Shown one piece after another: positions 1-10,565 of a stretch of 64,000 nucleotides of DNA. The first letter of the stretch is position 1. The number at the start of each line of letters is the position of its first letter. The translations under genes and the position numbers were made by a program. The stretch is from Gammaproteobacteria bacterium (GTDB lineage: Bacteria > Pseudomonadota > Gammaproteobacteria > Pseudomonadales > JAUIET01): assembly GCA_030431775.1 (NCBI GenBank), contig JAUIHW010000014.1, positions 19,924-83,923 of the forward strand, read 5' to 3'. The notes beneath the pieces were generated by a model. It did no database searches. It was not told the origin of the DNA and worked only from the letters and a program-made list of their open reading frames with translations.

Positions 1-1224
1 GTAGAAACGCGCGATCACATTGTCGCCACGACTGATCTGGAAAGTCTGCACGTCAGGGTGCCAGGTTTCCATGTCGTCACAGGCGCTGATATCAACGTCG
101 AACAGCTTGCTGGCCACATCGAACAGGCCCGCGAGCACTGTGGGCACCGGGAAGTAGGGGCGAAGGGCTTCCTGGTCAATGTCGTATAAATGCTTGCGCA
201 GCTTCTCCGAATAATAGGCCAGGTCCCAGGCCTGCAGTTCAGACGCGCCATGTTCCTTTCGGGCATAGTCGGTCAGCTCACTCAATTCGCGTTCTGCCAG
301 TGCACGGCTGCGGGTAGCCAACTGCTGCAGAAAGTCCGTTACCTGAGCTGGCGTTTCGGCCATCTTGGTAGCCAGTGAGTATTCCGCGTAGTTGGCAAAG
401 CCCAACAGCTCGGCCAATTCATGGCGCAATTGGGTGATTTCCACCATCAAGCCGCTGTTGTCGAACTGTCCGGCCTGCGGCCCCTGGTCGGAGGCCCGCG
501 TGGTATAGGCTTCATACATTGCACGGCGTAGCTCGCGATCGTCGGCATAGGTCATAACAGCGATGTAGCTGGGCGCGTCCAGAGTCAACACATAGCCGTC
601 CAGGCTCTTGCTTTCGGCGGTGCTGCGCGCGGCGTCCAGTGCCGATTTGGGCAGGCCGGCCAGCCGGCTGTCGTTTAACTCATGAATGTGCCAGCCGTGG
701 GTGGCATCCAGTACATTGTTGGAAAAGCGGTTGCTGAGTTCTGATAAACGTTCTTTGATTTCCGCATAGCGGGCCTTTTTATCACCCTCCAAATTGACTC
801 CGGCCAGCCGGAAATCTCGCAGATTATTGTTGATGGCCTGTTGCTGTGCAGCGTTCAGGTTTGCAAACTCAGCACTGTCCCTAAGTGCCTGGTAGGCGGC
901 GAACAGCGTTTGGTTCTGGCCAAGTTCCGTACTGTAACGCGACAGCAGTGGCAGACATTGTTCGTAACTGGCACGCAGCTCATCCGTTTGCACCACGGCA
1001 TTCAAGTGACTGACCGGCGACCAGGCGCGCTCCAAACAGTCGTTCAGTTCTTCCAGCGGCGCACACAGGCTTTGCCAGCTGGCGCGCGTGCTGTTTTGCT
1101 CAGCCAGTTGCTCAACAGTTTGCAGGTTTTGTTCCACCAGTTCGCTTATCGCAGCCACCACGTGCTCGGGTTTAATGGATGAAAAAGGGGGTAGTTCATG
1201 CGCTTGTAACAGCGGGTTGCTCAT
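1..1224 (-). CDS. prlC: Oligopeptidase A (M3 metallopeptidase), N-terminal part
   Basis: The reverse strand is open from an ATG at 1224 to the window edge, giving the first 408 residues of a protein whose family is about 680 long. The sequence starts [14 protein letters not shown] and runs through the helical N-terminal half typical of oligopeptidase A, a cytoplasmic zinc endopeptidase that degrades short peptides such as cleaved signal peptides. The HExxH zinc motif would lie beyond the edge, so catalytic residues cannot be checked here. The start overlaps the end of glpD by 29 bases, so the two are probably co-transcribed. Family assignment is from recognised similarity; the truncation is only due to the window. 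Confidence 0.88.
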   Translation of the reverse strand, partial: MSNPLLQAHELPPFSSIKPEHVVAAISELVEQNLQTVEQLAEQNSTRASWQSLCAPLEELNDCLERAWSPVSHLNAVVQTDELRASYEQCLPLLSRYSTELGQNQTLFAAYQALRDSAEFANLNAAQQQAINNNLRDFRLAGVNLEGDKKARYAEIKERLSELSNRFSNNVLDATHGWHIHELNDSRLAGLPKSALDAARSTAESKSLDGYVLTLDAPSYIAVMTYADDRELRRAMYEAYTTRASDQGPQAGQFDNSGLMVEITQLRHELAELLGFANYAEYSLATKMAETPAQVTDFLQQLATRSRALAERELSELTDYARKEHGASELQAWDLAYYSEKLRKHLYDIDQEALRPYFPVPTVLAGLFDVASKLFDVDISACDDMETWHPDVQTFQISRGDNVIARFY

Positions 1225-2476
1225 TCGCGACTCCTGGATGCTGAAGTAAGATGTCTCGGGTGCTCAGTTTTCGGCTGGCCGCTGGCAGAGCGGGCTCGAT
1301 AGTCTTGACTACCTTTTCTGCCGTGGCGCGCCAGGCAGTGAGCTTGCCACCATAAATGCTGCACAGCGCCGGCCCTTGCGGTGTGAATTCCGGTTGCCAG
1401 TACAGAATGGTTTCCCGGGAGCGTTTGAATGCGCTGTCTTTGGCGGCGGGCAGTACTCTGGCCCCGGCGAACTTTCGAGTGACCGCCGGTGTGTCTTTGG
1501 TGTTACTTCGGGGAAAGTAATGCTGGTAAACATTTAACAGGTAGCGTACCGACGAATCCAGAGCTTCAATGTCGTCGGCTTCACCGGTGAAGCGCGCCTC
1601 AGTGGTGCCTATCAGTGTTTTGCCATACCACGGCATTACGAATACCGCCCGGCCATCGCGCGGTGATTCGACATAATAAAAGTGCTCCTCCAAGGGTGAA
1701 TCGACAACAATGTGTGTTCCCTGGATCAGGTCGACGTCGAGTTGCCTGGGAGCGGGCGTGAAGTGTTGATTGACTTCGTTCACCCATGGCCCGGCGGCAT
1801 TCACAATCACGCCGGTGGTCACCGTGTGCTGCTGCTCGTCGCACAGGTAGTTCACAGTAAAGCGCCGGTCTTGCCAGTGGGCGTTCAGAAAGCGGGCACC
1901 GGTCTGCAATGTTGCGCCCAACTCCAGTGCCGAATTCATCACCGCCCGAGTCAGCAAGCGGTCGTCGGTTTGTGCGTCACGGTATTGAAAAACAGCGCGC
2001 AGGCCTTCGGTTTTCAGGCCATCCAGCCTGGCCCACTCATGCCTTGGAACAAGCCGAAAGCGGCTACTGGGGCGCAGGGCATCGCACAAGGCATACAGGC
2101 ACAGGCCGCAAAAAATCAGCCAAGGTGGGCGGCGCGTTTCCTGATAAACGGGTATGTAAAAATCGCGCAGTTTAACCAGGTCGGGCGCATTGCGTAGCAT
2201 CAGCGCACGTTCACGCAAAGCTTCATATACCAGGGTGAATTCGAAGTTCTCCAGGTAGCGTAAGCCGCCATGAATCAGTTTGCTGGAAGCGTGTGAGGTG
2301 CCAGCGGCCAGGTCGGACTTTTCAAGCAACAGTACGCTGTTGCCGCGCGCAGCGATCGCCTGGGCAACCGCTACACCATTAATGCCGCCACCAATAACCA
2401 GGGCGTCGTAATGGTTGTTGGTGGGCGCTTCGGCAGGTACCTGCTCAGGCATGGCCGCCTTCGGGCTGTTGGTCAT
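1196..2476 (-). CDS. glpD: FAD-dependent glycerol-3-phosphate dehydrogenase, short form
   Basis: A 426-residue flavoprotein of the GlpD/DAO family, expected to oxidise sn-glycerol-3-phosphate to dihydroxyacetone phosphate at the inner membrane and pass electrons to quinone. The FAD-binding Rossmann motif [14 protein letters not shown] is at residues 27-40, followed by the GlpD signature [13 protein letters not shown] near 64-76; the late GGKLTAWR motif is also present. Typical GlpD is about 500 residues or more, and here only some 50 residues follow GGKLTAWR, so most of the C-terminal DAO_C domain is missing. It overlaps tatC upstream by 32 bases and prlC downstream. An internal ATG at codon 9 is an alternative start. 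The exact substrate of the short form is inferred. Confidence 0.8.
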   Translation of the reverse strand: MTNSPKAAMPEQVPAEAPTNNHYDALVIGGGINGVAVAQAIAARGNSVLLLEKSDLAAGTSHASSKLIHGGLRYLENFEFTLVYEALRERALMLRNAPDLVKLRDFYIPVYQETRRPPWLIFCGLCLYALCDALRPSSRFRLVPRHEWARLDGLKTEGLRAVFQYRDAQTDDRLLTRAVMNSALELGATLQTGARFLNAHWQDRRFTVNYLCDEQQHTVTTGVIVNAAGPWVNEVNQHFTPAPRQLDVDLIQGTHIVVDSPLEEHFYYVESPRDGRAVFVMPWYGKTLIGTTEARFTGEADDIEALDSSVRYLLNVYQHYFPRSNTKDTPAVTRKFAGARVLPAAKDSAFKRSRETILYWQPEFTPQGPALCSIYGGKLTAWRATAEKVVKTIEPALPAASRKLSTRDILLQHPGVANEQPAVTSA

Positions 2477-3206
2477 CGCTGGGTTCGCGCTTGCTGATCC
2501 AGCGGCTCAGCATAACGCCGACTTCAAACAATAACCACATTGGGAATGCCAGCAGTGCCTGCGAAATAACGTCTGGTGGGGTCAGCAGCATACCGACCAC
2601 AAAACAGCCCACAATAATATATCGGCGTTTGCTGGCCAACGCGTCTGGGGTGGTGATGCCGGCCCAAACCAGCAAAACGGTGGCAATGGGGATCTCAAAG
2701 GCCAGGCCAAAGGCAAAAAACAATTTGAGAATAAAATTCAGATAACTGTTGATGTCGGTCATCACCGTCATTTCACTCGGGCCAATGCTGGTGAAAAAGC
2801 CAAATACCAGAGGAAACACCACAAAGTACGCGAAGGCGATACCGAGATAAAACAGCAGTACGCTGGAGGCCAGCAATGGCAGCGCAAAGCGTTTTTCATT
2901 GCTGTACATCCCTGGTGCGATGAACGCCCATAATTGGTACAGTAAGTAGGGAATGGCGGCGAAGATAGCGACGAACAAGGTCAGCTTGAACGGTGTTAGA
3001 AAAGGCGATGCCACGTCAGTGGCAATCATGGTCGCACCTTCTGGTAGCAGGTTGCGTAATGGTTCAGACACAAAACTGTAAATTTCATTGGCGAAGGGAT
3101 ACAGCGCCAGGAATACCAGCAGAACCGCTAACAGGCAGCGCAGCAGGCGGTCTCGCAGTTCGGTCAGATGTTCTACCAGCGGTAGCGCTTTATCCTCATC
3201 GCTCAT
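2445..3206 (-). CDS. tatC: Twin-arginine translocase subunit TatC
   Basis: A 253-residue polytopic membrane protein, the receptor core of the Tat pathway that exports folded proteins across the inner membrane. The N-terminal [12 protein letters not shown] signature (residues 10-21) is followed by six hydrophobic segments, and the segment around [11 protein letters not shown] is characteristic. Length is normal for the family. It overlaps tatB by 11 bases upstream and glpD by 32 bases downstream, so it belongs to the tatABC operon here. The start is an ATG at 3206. Confidence 0.96.
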   Translation of the reverse strand: MSDEDKALPLVEHLTELRDRLLRCLLAVLLVFLALYPFANEIYSFVSEPLRNLLPEGATMIATDVASPFLTPFKLTLFVAIFAAIPYLLYQLWAFIAPGMYSNEKRFALPLLASSVLLFYLGIAFAYFVVFPLVFGFFTSIGPSEMTVMTDINSYLNFILKLFFAFGLAFEIPIATVLLVWAGITTPDALASKRRYIIVGCFVVGMLLTPPDVISQALLAFPMWLLFEVGVMLSRWISKREPSDDQQPEGGHA

Positions 3207-3525
3207 CGGCTTGCGAGCTTTCCAGGGCCTGGTTCACCGAAGCGTCGGCCTTTTTCAATTCGTTTTCGGTTTGCTCCGCCACACCTTTGATGTCATCACG
3301 GGCCTTTTCCAATTCCTGCATGATCGACTCGTTGTGTAGCTGACGGCGAATGTCTTCAGCACCGATTTCCCGCTCTATTTCCTGGCGCACCTGGGTGAAG
3401 CTGCGGCGCAGGCGCCCGATCCAAAGCATAATAGTGCGCACAGTACCCGGGAGTTGTTCCGGGCCTATGACCAGCAGGCCAACCACCGCAATGGCTAACA
3501 GCTCGATAAAGCCGATATCAAACAT
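3196..3525 (-). CDS. tatB: Sec-independent translocase protein TatB
   Basis: A 109-residue protein with one N-terminal membrane helix starting [20 protein letters not shown], the conserved GPEQLP turn (residues 21-26), and then an amphipathic, highly charged helix. TatB pairs with TatC to recognise twin-arginine signal peptides. The position between tatA and tatC and the longer charged tail separate it from TatA. The gap to tatA is 33 bases. Confidence 0.94.
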   Translation of the reverse strand: MFDIGFIELLAIAVVGLLVIGPEQLPGTVRTIMLWIGRLRRSFTQVRQEIEREIGAEDIRRQLHNESIMQELEKARDDIKGVAEQTENELKKADASVNQALESSQADER

Positions 3526-3558
3526 GGCTTAAGTGCGTGCCTGGTGCTGCAGAGCCGC

Positions 3559-3783
3559 TTACTTGGCGTCCTCTACTTTTTCTGCCGTGCTGTCGATTAC
3601 ATCGTCGGCTTTGTCATCCCCAGGCAATTGCTTGTCGTCCTGGTCACCGACCGAGTTTCGAAAGCCTTTGATGGCCGCACCCAGGTCGCTGCCAAGATTG
3701 CGTAAGCGCTTGGTGCCAAACAGCATGACCACGATCGCCAGAATGATTAACAGTTGCCAGATGCTTATGCCGCCAAGTCCCAT
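3559..3783 (-). CDS. tatA: Sec-independent translocase protein TatA
   Basis: A 74-residue protein with an N-terminal membrane helix, the [10 protein letters not shown] hinge (residues 22-31) and an amphipathic helix ending in an acidic tail. TatA oligomerises to form the transient export passage of the Tat system. It is the first gene of the local tatABC set, 20 bases after hisE, an arrangement common in gammaproteobacteria. Length and motif fit TatA well. Confidence 0.94.
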   Translation of the reverse strand: MGLGGISIWQLLIILAIVVMLFGTKRLRNLGSDLGAAIKGFRNSVGDQDDKQLPGDDKADDVIDSTAEKVEDAK

Positions 3784-3803
3784 ATTTCCTCCGCTAAACG
3801 CGC

Positions 3804-4136
3804 CTAGCCGCGGCGACGTTTCTTTTCTTCCAGGCCAGAGGTACCGAAGCGGCGTTCCAACTCGCTCAGTACCTGGTTGATGTCCGCACCAACCGAGGCC
3901 AGCATAACTAAAGTATGGAACAATAAATCCGCCGATTCATGAATTAATTTCTCATTATTGTTGAATTGTTCCGCATGCTTGGCCGCGAGAATCACTTCAA
4001 TTGCCTCTTCACCGACTTTTTCGAGAATCTTGTCGAGGCCGGCCGCGCTCAGTTTGGCCACATACGAACCCTGCTCGTCTGCCGACTGAATTCGCTCTTC
4101 GATAATATCGGTCAGTTCTTGTAGTACGTCGTCCAT
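3804..4136 (-). CDS. hisE: Phosphoribosyl-ATP pyrophosphatase
   Basis: A 110-residue MazG-fold enzyme for the second step of histidine biosynthesis, hydrolysing phosphoribosyl-ATP to phosphoribosyl-AMP and pyrophosphate. The metal-binding signature [15 protein letters not shown] (near residues 39-53) followed by ESADLLFH is clear. It is separate from hisI, which lies 12 bases upstream in the same direction, whereas in enterics the two are fused. Start ATG at 4136. Confidence 0.95.
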   Translation of the reverse strand: MDDVLQELTDIIEERIQSADEQGSYVAKLSAAGLDKILEKVGEEAIEVILAAKHAEQFNNNEKLIHESADLLFHTLVMLASVGADINQVLSELERRFGTSGLEEKKRRRG

Positions 4137-4148
4137 TGCCGAGCTGCG

Positions 4149-4529
4149 CTATTGGTAAATTTCTTTAGGGTCTTTGAGAACCGGTTCAACCGTTTCCCAG
4201 CTGTTGTTCTCAAGCCGGCGATAAAAACAACTGCGCCGACCGGTATGGCAGGCAATTCCACCGAGCTGTTCAACTAACAATATAATGACATCATTGTCGC
4301 AGTCCAGTCTTATTTCCCTGATTCTCTGCTGGTGCCCGGATTGCTCGCCCTTGTGCCACAGCTGTTTGCGCGAGCGCGACCAGTACACGGCAAACCCACT
4401 GCGCACGGTTTCCTTCAGAGCCTCATGGTTCATCCAGGCCATCATTAAAACGTCACCGGAATCGGCGTCCTGGGCAATCACGGGCACCAGGCCATTGTCA
4501 TTCCAGCGAATTTCGTCGATGTAATTCAT
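4149..4529 (-). CDS. hisI: Phosphoribosyl-AMP cyclohydrolase
   Basis: A 126-residue zinc enzyme catalysing the third step of histidine biosynthesis, opening the purine ring of phosphoribosyl-AMP. The motifs are all visible: [16 protein letters not shown], the metal-binding DCDND, and [14 protein letters not shown]. It sits 6 bases after ubiB and 12 before hisE, so it is carried in a mixed ubiquinone/histidine/Tat transcript. Confidence 0.96.
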   Translation of the reverse strand: MNYIDEIRWNDNGLVPVIAQDADSGDVLMMAWMNHEALKETVRSGFAVYWSRSRKQLWHKGEQSGHQQRIREIRLDCDNDVIILLVEQLGGIACHTGRRSCFYRRLENNSWETVEPVLKDPKEIYQ

Positions 4530-4535
4530 GCGATG

Positions 4536-6179
4536 TTAAGCCAGGTAGTAAAGGGCTAAGCCAAGCCCACCGAGAACGGCCACCGGAGTGTGGCTGAATT
4601 GCGCCAGCAAACCGGCGTCCGGTACCAGTGCTAATGTTGCGGCGATTGCCAGTAAAGCACAAGCGGCGATTTTCTGCTGACGGCTGCGTTTCTGGTTTTG
4701 CAGCCGCAGCGCGTGCAGTTCAGCCTGCTGTTGCTCCGCCACCTCACGCAGGCTGGCGGCTGACTTCAGGTTGTCCATCAGCAGCTCGGGCAGTTCAGGC
4801 AGATGCTGTAATACTGATGGCGCCTGTTTTTGCAACCTCTGCAATACCTGCGACGGTGCATAGCGTTGGGCCATCCAATTGCGCAGAAAGGGTTGGGCGG
4901 TTTGCCAAAGATCCAGTTGTGGGTACAGCTGGCGACCCAGGCCTTCCACAGCGAGCAGGGTTTTTTGTAGTAATACCAGGTTAGGCTGCACGGTCATGTC
5001 GAAACGTCTGGCCACGGTGAACATGTACAGCAGTATCTGGCCAAACGAAATCTCGCTGAGAGGCTTTTCAAAAATCGGCTCGCAAACACTGCGAATAGCC
5101 GACTCAAAATCGCTGGCACGCACGTGGTCGGGCACCCACCCGCTCTCAACGTGCATTTCGGCCACGGTTCGGTAGTCGCGCTCGAAGATGGCCAACAGGT
5201 TGCGCGCCAGATAGTACAGGTCGTGATCGTCCAGCGTACCGATGATCGCGCAATCAATAGCAATGTAAGCGGGTGAGTCCGGGTTGCTTACATCAACAAA
5301 AATATTACCCGGGTGCATGTCAGCGTGAAAGAAGCTGTCCCGAAATACCTGGGAAAAGAATATTTCCACGCCGCGTTCAGCCAGTACTTTCAGGTTGGTA
5401 TTGTGCGCGCGCAGGGCGTCTACGTCGCCCACTGGAATACCGTGAATACGCTCCATGACCAATACGTTTCGGCGTACGTAGTCCCAGTAAACTTCGGGCA
5501 CATACAGCATCTCTGAGCCGGAGAAATTTCGCTTGAGCTGGCTGGTGTTGGCCGCTTCAAGCTGCATGTTCAACTCGTCCTTGATGACCACTTCGTAGTC
5601 GGCCACTACCTCAACGGCGCGCAGCCGGCGGCCATCTGGCAGGTGACGGGTAATCAGTCGGGCCAGTGTAAACATCAGCTGCACATCAACGTCGATCAAA
5701 GCCTCGATGTTTGGCCGCACCACTTTCACGACGACGTCGGCGGACACTTCGCTGTTAGCCAGCCGGGCGACGTGCACTTGTGCGATGGACGCCGATGCCA
5801 GTGGGGTTTCCTCAAAATGGCTGAAGCTCTGCGTAATGTCACTGCCCAGCGCCTCTTCAACAATAGCTTTTGCCTGGCTGCCCGGGAACGGCGGAACCTC
5901 ATCCTGCAGCGCGCACAGCGCTGTGGCAATGTCCGTGGGCAGCAAGTCCGGCCGGGTGGACAACATCTGGCCGAATTTAATAAAGATCGGGCCGAGATCC
6001 TGCATGGCGGCGCGCAGGCTGTCGCCATTGCCAAGCCTGGCGGGTATCAGTCTGGCCGGCAGGAACAGCAGCTTAAGCCACAAAGGGGTGAACGCTTTTG
6101 GTAGCAGGCGGTCCAATCGGTAGCGCATCGCCACGCGGAAAATCTGCCAGCTGCGCCGCAGCACGGTCAGGCGTTTCAT
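4536..6179 (-). CDS. ubiB: Ubiquinone biosynthesis accessory kinase-like protein UbiB
   Basis: A 547-residue ABC1/ADCK-family atypical kinase needed for ubiquinone synthesis, probably by helping lipid precursors reach the Ubi enzymes. The family motifs [17 protein letters not shown] and the alanine-rich ASASIAQVH loop are present, with [12 protein letters not shown] as the catalytic segment and two C-terminal membrane helices ([12 protein letters not shown] and [15 protein letters not shown]). The reading frame is open further upstream, but the start at 6179 ([16 protein letters not shown]) matches the family and overlaps the ubiJ stop by four bases (ATGA), so the longer form is rejected. Confidence 0.95.
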   Translation of the reverse strand: MKRLTVLRRSWQIFRVAMRYRLDRLLPKAFTPLWLKLLFLPARLIPARLGNGDSLRAAMQDLGPIFIKFGQMLSTRPDLLPTDIATALCALQDEVPPFPGSQAKAIVEEALGSDITQSFSHFEETPLASASIAQVHVARLANSEVSADVVVKVVRPNIEALIDVDVQLMFTLARLITRHLPDGRRLRAVEVVADYEVVIKDELNMQLEAANTSQLKRNFSGSEMLYVPEVYWDYVRRNVLVMERIHGIPVGDVDALRAHNTNLKVLAERGVEIFFSQVFRDSFFHADMHPGNIFVDVSNPDSPAYIAIDCAIIGTLDDHDLYYLARNLLAIFERDYRTVAEMHVESGWVPDHVRASDFESAIRSVCEPIFEKPLSEISFGQILLYMFTVARRFDMTVQPNLVLLQKTLLAVEGLGRQLYPQLDLWQTAQPFLRNWMAQRYAPSQVLQRLQKQAPSVLQHLPELPELLMDNLKSAASLREVAEQQQAELHALRLQNQKRSRQQKIAACALLAIAATLALVPDAGLLAQFSHTPVAVLGGLGLALYYLA

Positions 6180-6805
6180 TGGGCCTGTAACCGTTTTTTC
6201 AGGCGGGACAGGCGTGCCTCCAGACGATCCACCCGAAGGTTCAGTGAATTCACGTCCGTGTAGAAATTTTCCAGTTCCAGCCGCGGCGGGAACAGACGGG
6301 CTTCTTCGTGCAAAAACTCTTCCAGTTGCCGAGTCAGGCTCTGGTTGACGTGGCGACCCCACGACACCGAACCGCGCAGCAATTTGCCAATCTGGTGCGC
6401 GCCTACATCACCAAAAAACCGCGATAGCGGCAGCTCCCAGTCAATGTCCAGTTGCGCAAGGGCAGACTGTAGCTGAATGAAGTCGCTACTGTCGCCAGAC
6501 AACTGCAGCTGACCGTTGACCAATGCGCCGGCTTTATCGTCGGCCTGCAACAGCTGTATAAAGTCTGACAGGCTGCCACGCAGGGTGCTGTCAACCAGGG
6601 TGTCATCGTGCCAGCCTTTGAGCTGCAGTTTGTTGGCGGTTGGCAGGCAGTACAGGCTCAATTGAGGGGCTGTGCATTCCACTTTCAGCACCCGGCCTTG
6701 CAACTCTGCGAGGCGGGCCAAGGTCGCCTGGTCCAGCGCCAGTGCCTGATTGACAACGAATTCCAGACCGGCGATTGCAGCCGTGTGCAAGGCCGGATCA
6801 GGCAT
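6176..6805 (-). CDS. ubiJ: Ubiquinone biosynthesis accessory factor UbiJ (SCP2 domain)
   Basis: A 209-residue protein with an SCP2 sterol-carrier-like domain in the N-terminal two thirds and a C-terminal helical stretch ([20 protein letters not shown]) likely to form a coiled coil. UbiJ is a lipid-binding partner in the soluble Ubi complex that modifies the quinone ring. The place between ubiE and ubiB is the standard arrangement. It shares one base with the ubiE stop and four with ubiB, which suggests translational coupling. Confidence 0.92.
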   Translation of the reverse strand: MPDPALHTAAIAGLEFVVNQALALDQATLARLAELQGRVLKVECTAPQLSLYCLPTANKLQLKGWHDDTLVDSTLRGSLSDFIQLLQADDKAGALVNGQLQLSGDSSDFIQLQSALAQLDIDWELPLSRFFGDVGAHQIGKLLRGSVSWGRHVNQSLTRQLEEFLHEEARLFPPRLELENFYTDVNSLNLRVDRLEARLSRLKKRLQAQ

Positions 6806-7554
6806 CAGGGCTTGACTCCGGTATGTAAAGCGACGATCCCACCGGTCATATTGTGGTACTCAACCTCTTCAAAGCCGGCGTCAAAAATCATGTCTTTCAG
6901 GGTTTCCTGGTCCGGGTGCTTCCGAATGGACTCAGCCAGGTAGCGATAACTCGAGCTGTCGTTGGTAATCAGCTTGCCAAGGGCCGGCAGAACGCTGAAC
7001 GAATAGGCGTCGTAGGCTTTGCTGAGCACAGCATTTTTTGGCTGGGAAAATTCCAGTATCAGAAGCTTGCCGCCGGGGCGCAATACGCGCAGCATCGAGT
7101 GCAGCGCCCTGGCCTGATCGGTCACGTTGCGCAGCCCAAACGATATGGTGACGCAATCGAAACTGTTATCCGCAAACGGCAGGCACTCGGCGTCGGCCTG
7201 CACGTATTCCAGGTGGTCAACCACGCCTGCGTCAGTCAAGCGATCGCGGCCCATGGTTAGCATGGACGCATTGATGTCGGCCAATACCACATGGCCTTCA
7301 GGCCCCACCAGTTCATGAAATTTCTCAGCCAGGTCGCCGGTGCCGCCGGCAATGTCCAGCACCTGATGGCCGGCCCGCACCGCGCTCACCTCAATGGCAA
7401 AGCGTTTCCACAGCCGGTGAATACCAGCCGACATCAGGTCGTTCATTACGTCATATCGGGCCGCCACAGAGTGGAATACATCCGCCACCATGCCCTGCTT
7501 GGCTTCGGTATCCACTTGCTGGTAACCAAAATGGGTTTTATCAGATTTGCTCAT
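6805..7554 (-). CDS. ubiE: Ubiquinone/menaquinone C-methyltransferase UbiE
   Basis: A 249-residue class I SAM-dependent methyltransferase that methylates the benzoquinone (and demethylmenaquinone) ring. SAM motif [16 protein letters not shown], and the family segments [18 protein letters not shown] and [10 protein letters not shown] are present. The frame is open upstream to 7623, but the start at 7554 ([15 protein letters not shown]) matches known UbiE N-termini. It is followed directly by ubiJ and ubiB. Confidence 0.96.
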   Translation of the reverse strand: MSKSDKTHFGYQQVDTEAKQGMVADVFHSVAARYDVMNDLMSAGIHRLWKRFAIEVSAVRAGHQVLDIAGGTGDLAEKFHELVGPEGHVVLADINASMLTMGRDRLTDAGVVDHLEYVQADAECLPFADNSFDCVTISFGLRNVTDQARALHSMLRVLRPGGKLLILEFSQPKNAVLSKAYDAYSFSVLPALGKLITNDSSSYRYLAESIRKHPDQETLKDMIFDAGFEEVEYHNMTGGIVALHTGVKP

Positions 7555-7619
7555 CCGGACATTGTACCGCGCACGATGGATTACTGCCGACCCTCTGCGC
7601 AAGCTTAGCGCTGAGAGCG

Positions 7620-8006
7620 TCAACCTTTAAAGATGATCGGGTCTGAAACTGGCTCCCGGCTGCCGCCTTCTGTTTCCAGGCGGTTCAGATAATCGGCCCA
7701 TTTTTGCTCATAATGGGTGCCGAGTTCGAACAAATAATCCCAGGAGTAGATGCCGGTGTCATGGCCGTCACTGAATTCAATTTGCACGGCGTAGTTGCCG
7801 GCCGGGTTCAGGGCCTTGATGGTGACGTATTTTTTACCGGTCTGCAGCACCTCCTCGCCCTGGCCGTGACCGCGTACTTCGGCAGACGGGGAGTAAACCC
7901 GCAGGTATTCGCAAGGCAGGTGGTACTGTTCGCCAGTGCCATAAACCAATTCCAGCTCGGCCGAGCTGCGATGCAGGCGGATGGTTTGCGGAACGGGGCC
8001 TGGCAT
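7620..8006 (-). CDS. DUF971 (GBBH-like N-terminal domain) protein
   Basis: A 128-residue protein made of one DUF971 / gamma-butyrobetaine hydroxylase-like N-terminal domain, including [18 protein letters not shown] and the [17 protein letters not shown] segment. The function of the stand-alone domain in bacteria is not established; family members have been linked to iron-sulfur or metal handling. The gene lies between hslU (16 bases) and ubiE in the order usual for pseudomonads. The family is recognised with confidence; no role is claimed. Confidence 0.88.
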   Translation of the reverse strand: MPGPVPQTIRLHRSSAELELVYGTGEQYHLPCEYLRVYSPSAEVRGHGQGEEVLQTGKKYVTIKALNPAGNYAVQIEFSDGHDTGIYSWDYLFELGTHYEQKWADYLNRLETEGGSREPVSDPIIFKG

Positions 8007-8022
8007 ACGGTGAATTACCCTC

Positions 8023-9342
8023 CTAAAGGATGTACCGGCTCAGGTCCTGATCCTGGGCCAGGTCGCCAACCTGTGCTTCCACATAGTCGGCATCCACACT
8101 GATCGACTGCCCCTGCCGGTCGGCCGCATCATAGGAAACACTTTCCAACAAGCGCTCCAATACCGTATGCAGGCGGCGTGCGCCGATGTTCTCGGTTTGC
8201 TCGTTCACCTGCCAGGCCAGCTCGGCAATTTTGCGAATGCCATCGTCGGTAAACTCGAGTTGCAAGCCTTCAGTGGCCAGCAATTGCCGGTATTGCTCAG
8301 TCAGGGACGCTTTGGGTTCAGTCAGAATACGCTCAAAGTCCTCCGGGGCCAGGGCGCTCAGCTCAACCCGAATGGGCAGGCGCCCCTGCAACTCGGGGAT
8401 CAGGTCGCTGGGCTTGGCCAGGTGAAACGCGCCGGACGCGATGAACAGAATATGATCGGTGCGCAGCATGCCGTATTTGGTGCTCACTGTGCAGCCCTCG
8501 ATCAGGGGTAGCAGGTCACGCTGCACACCCTCGCGGGAAACGTCAGCGCCGCTGCCTTCAGTGCGCTTGGCAACCTTATCGAGCTCGTCGATAAAGACAA
8601 TGCCGTTCTGCTCGGCTTCTTCAACGGCGCGCAGCTTCAGCTCTTCTTCGTTGATCAGTTTTCCCGCCTCTTCGTCACGCAGTTGCTTGAGCGCGGTTTT
8701 TACGCTCATGCGCCGGGTGCTGCGTTTGTCGCGTCCCATATTGGAGAACATGGACTGCAGCTGACCGGCCATTTCCTCCATGCCGGGCGGGGTCATAATT
8801 TCCATATTGACGCCGCCAGCGCTCACTTCGATATCGATTTCCCGGTCGTCCAGCTCGCCCTCGCGCAGCTTTTTGCGAAACACCTGACGGGTGGAGGTTT
8901 CCTTCTCTTCATTGCTGGCGTCGCGGGCTGGTGGCAGCAAAGCGTCCAGCACCCGTTCTTCTGCGGCGTCCATGGCGCGGTGGTCCACTTTTTCGTACTC
9001 GGCTTCGCGCAGTTTTTTGATGGCTCCGTCAACCAGGTCACGAATTATCGATTCGACATCGCGCCCCACGTAACCAACTTCGGTAAACTTGGTGGCCTCT
9101 ACTTTCACAAATGGTGCATTTGCTAGCCTGGCCAGCCGCCGGGCAATCTCAGTTTTACCTACCCCGGTTGGGCCAATCATCAGAATGTTCTTGGGAGTCA
9201 CTTCCTCGCGCAGGTTCTCATCTAGCTGCATGCGGCGCCATCGATTGCGCAGTGCAATGGCAACCGCGCGCTTGGCGTCGTCCTGGCCGATGATGTGCCG
9301 GTTAAGCTCGTGCACAATTTCTCGCGGGGTCATCGTGCTCAT
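8023..9342 (-). CDS. hslU: ATP-dependent protease ATPase subunit HslU
   Basis: A 439-residue AAA+ unfoldase that feeds proteins to the HslV peptidase. Walker A is GPTGVGKT at residues 57-64, Walker B lies in [13 protein letters not shown], the inserted I-domain spans roughly 110-240, and the C-terminal DLSRYIL tail that docks into HslV is intact. It overlaps the hslV stop by four bases. This protease is usually heat-shock induced; no sigma-32 promoter was identified here. Confidence 0.97.
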   Translation of the reverse strand: MSTMTPREIVHELNRHIIGQDDAKRAVAIALRNRWRRMQLDENLREEVTPKNILMIGPTGVGKTEIARRLARLANAPFVKVEATKFTEVGYVGRDVESIIRDLVDGAIKKLREAEYEKVDHRAMDAAEERVLDALLPPARDASNEEKETSTRQVFRKKLREGELDDREIDIEVSAGGVNMEIMTPPGMEEMAGQLQSMFSNMGRDKRSTRRMSVKTALKQLRDEEAGKLINEEELKLRAVEEAEQNGIVFIDELDKVAKRTEGSGADVSREGVQRDLLPLIEGCTVSTKYGMLRTDHILFIASGAFHLAKPSDLIPELQGRLPIRVELSALAPEDFERILTEPKASLTEQYRQLLATEGLQLEFTDDGIRKIAELAWQVNEQTENIGARRLHTVLERLLESVSYDAADRQGQSISVDADYVEAQVGDLAQDQDLSRYIL

Positions 9343-9887
9343 ACTGCGCTGTCCAATTCCTCGATAGTGTGCTGGTGATTGGTGTATATGCAGATGTCAC
9401 CGGCTATTTTCAAGCTGTTGGCCACAATTTCCTTTGCGTCAAGCGCCGTGTGGTCCAGCATGGCCCGCGCCGCAGCCTGCGCAAACGGCCCGCCGGAGCC
9501 GATCGCGATCAGGCTGTCTTCGGGCTCGATGACATCGCCATTACCGGTGATAATCAGTGATGAATGTTCGTCGGCAACGGCCAGCAGCGCCTCCAGGCGG
9601 CGCAGGGCGCGTTCGGTTCGCCACGCTTTGGCCAGTTCCACCGATGCGCGCATCAGCTTGCCCTGGTATTTATCAAGCTGGGCCTCAAACAGTTCAAATA
9701 AGGTGAAAGCGTCCGCAGTGCCACCGGCAAAGCCCGCCAGCACCCGCCGGTTGTAAAGGTGGCGAACCTTACGGGCGTTGCCTTTCATCACAGTGTTGCC
9801 CTGAGTGACCTGGCCATCTCCGCCAATGACCACCTTGCCATTACGGCGCACTGACACAATTGTTGTACCGTGCATTTGCTCGCTCAT
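9339..9887 (-). CDS. hslV: ATP-dependent protease peptidase subunit HslV
   Basis: A 182-residue threonine peptidase that forms the proteolytic chamber of HslUV. The catalytic Thr is the first of [13 protein letters not shown]; the seven preceding residues (MSEQMHG) must be removed to expose it, so this HslV carries a short propeptide, unlike the E. coli protein where Thr follows the initiator Met directly. Overlap with the SPOR gene upstream and with hslU downstream is four bases each. Confidence 0.96.
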   Translation of the reverse strand: MSEQMHGTTIVSVRRNGKVVIGGDGQVTQGNTVMKGNARKVRHLYNRRVLAGFAGGTADAFTLFELFEAQLDKYQGKLMRASVELAKAWRTERALRRLEALLAVADEHSSLIITGNGDVIEPEDSLIAIGSGGPFAQAAARAMLDHTALDAKEIVANSLKIAGDICIYTNHQHTIEELDSAV

Positions 9888-10486
9888 CGTTTTTCCATCA
9901 ACAGTGTTTCTATACCTTCAGAGTGCAGTTTTTCACGTGCGCGCATCATATTGCGGCGCTCGGTGAAAGGGCCGACATAAATTCTGTACGCGGTAACCCC
10001 ATTGCTCAAGCGCGCTTCTTCTACTCGCGCGGCAAGATCCAGCAGGGTGATGGTAGCACGTCGGCTCTCGGCGTCTGTCCTGACGGCAAATGAGCCGGCC
10101 TGCAGCAGGTACGCTGTGGGCTGCTGATTTTCGGCTCGGGTCTTATAAGCCACTTTGCTTTCAGCATCCACTTTGAGTTCAGTCTGCGGCAGCATTTTGT
10201 AGAACTCAAATTCTTCGCCGCTGTTTGCTGTTTTGCTGTCATCTGGTTTGTTGGTATCAGCCTGCTTTGGGCTTGAATCACCGGGCTGTGGCTGCTTGTT
10301 TTCCTTCGGGCTGTTCGCGGCGGACGGCTGTTGCCCGCTTACAAAACCGAAGCCCGCCAATTGCAGTATAAATGCCAGGAACAGTCCGCTCAGTACGCCT
10401 GCCCCGAACCAAATCAGCCGGCCCGAGACTTCGGGTTTTTTGCGGCTTTTGCGTTTCTTTTTTCGCTTTGCGAAATCGTAGGCCAT
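9884..10486 (-). CDS. SPOR domain membrane protein (FtsN-like)
   Basis: A 200-residue bitopic protein: a very basic cytoplasmic N-terminus ([16 protein letters not shown]), one membrane helix around residues 25-48, a Pro/Asn/Lys/Asp-rich periplasmic linker, and a C-terminal SPOR domain (about 120-200, [19 protein letters not shown]...YIYVGPF-type core). SPOR domains bind denuded septal peptidoglycan, so a cell-division role like FtsN is likely. It overlaps hslV by four bases, as in pseudomonads. Calling it FtsN itself would need experimental or synteny support. Confidence 0.85.
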   Translation of the reverse strand: MAYDFAKRKKKRKSRKKPEVSGRLIWFGAGVLSGLFLAFILQLAGFGFVSGQQPSAANSPKENKQPQPGDSSPKQADTNKPDDSKTANSGEEFEFYKMLPQTELKVDAESKVAYKTRAENQQPTAYLLQAGSFAVRTDAESRRATITLLDLAARVEEARLSNGVTAYRIYVGPFTERRNMMRAREKLHSEGIETLLMEKR

Positions 10487-10565
10487 AGCCGATGCAGTCT
10501 GAGGGAAGACCGCGCATTATGCTGACTGCTATGGTTGTTGCCAACGGTGAGAGCATAAGATTGGT

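Noticed and set aside
841..1182. Plus-strand frame antisense to prlC, and many similar long antisense frames (for example in hoxF, nifJ and the RND gene)
   Set aside because: They mirror conserved genes in GC-biased codon positions, have no recognisable domains and no ribosome-binding sites.
6180..6362. N-terminal extension of ubiB to 608 residues
   Set aside because: The extra 61 residues lie over the ubiJ coding region and do not resemble UbiB; the ATG at 6179 gives the family N-terminus and a normal four-base overlap.
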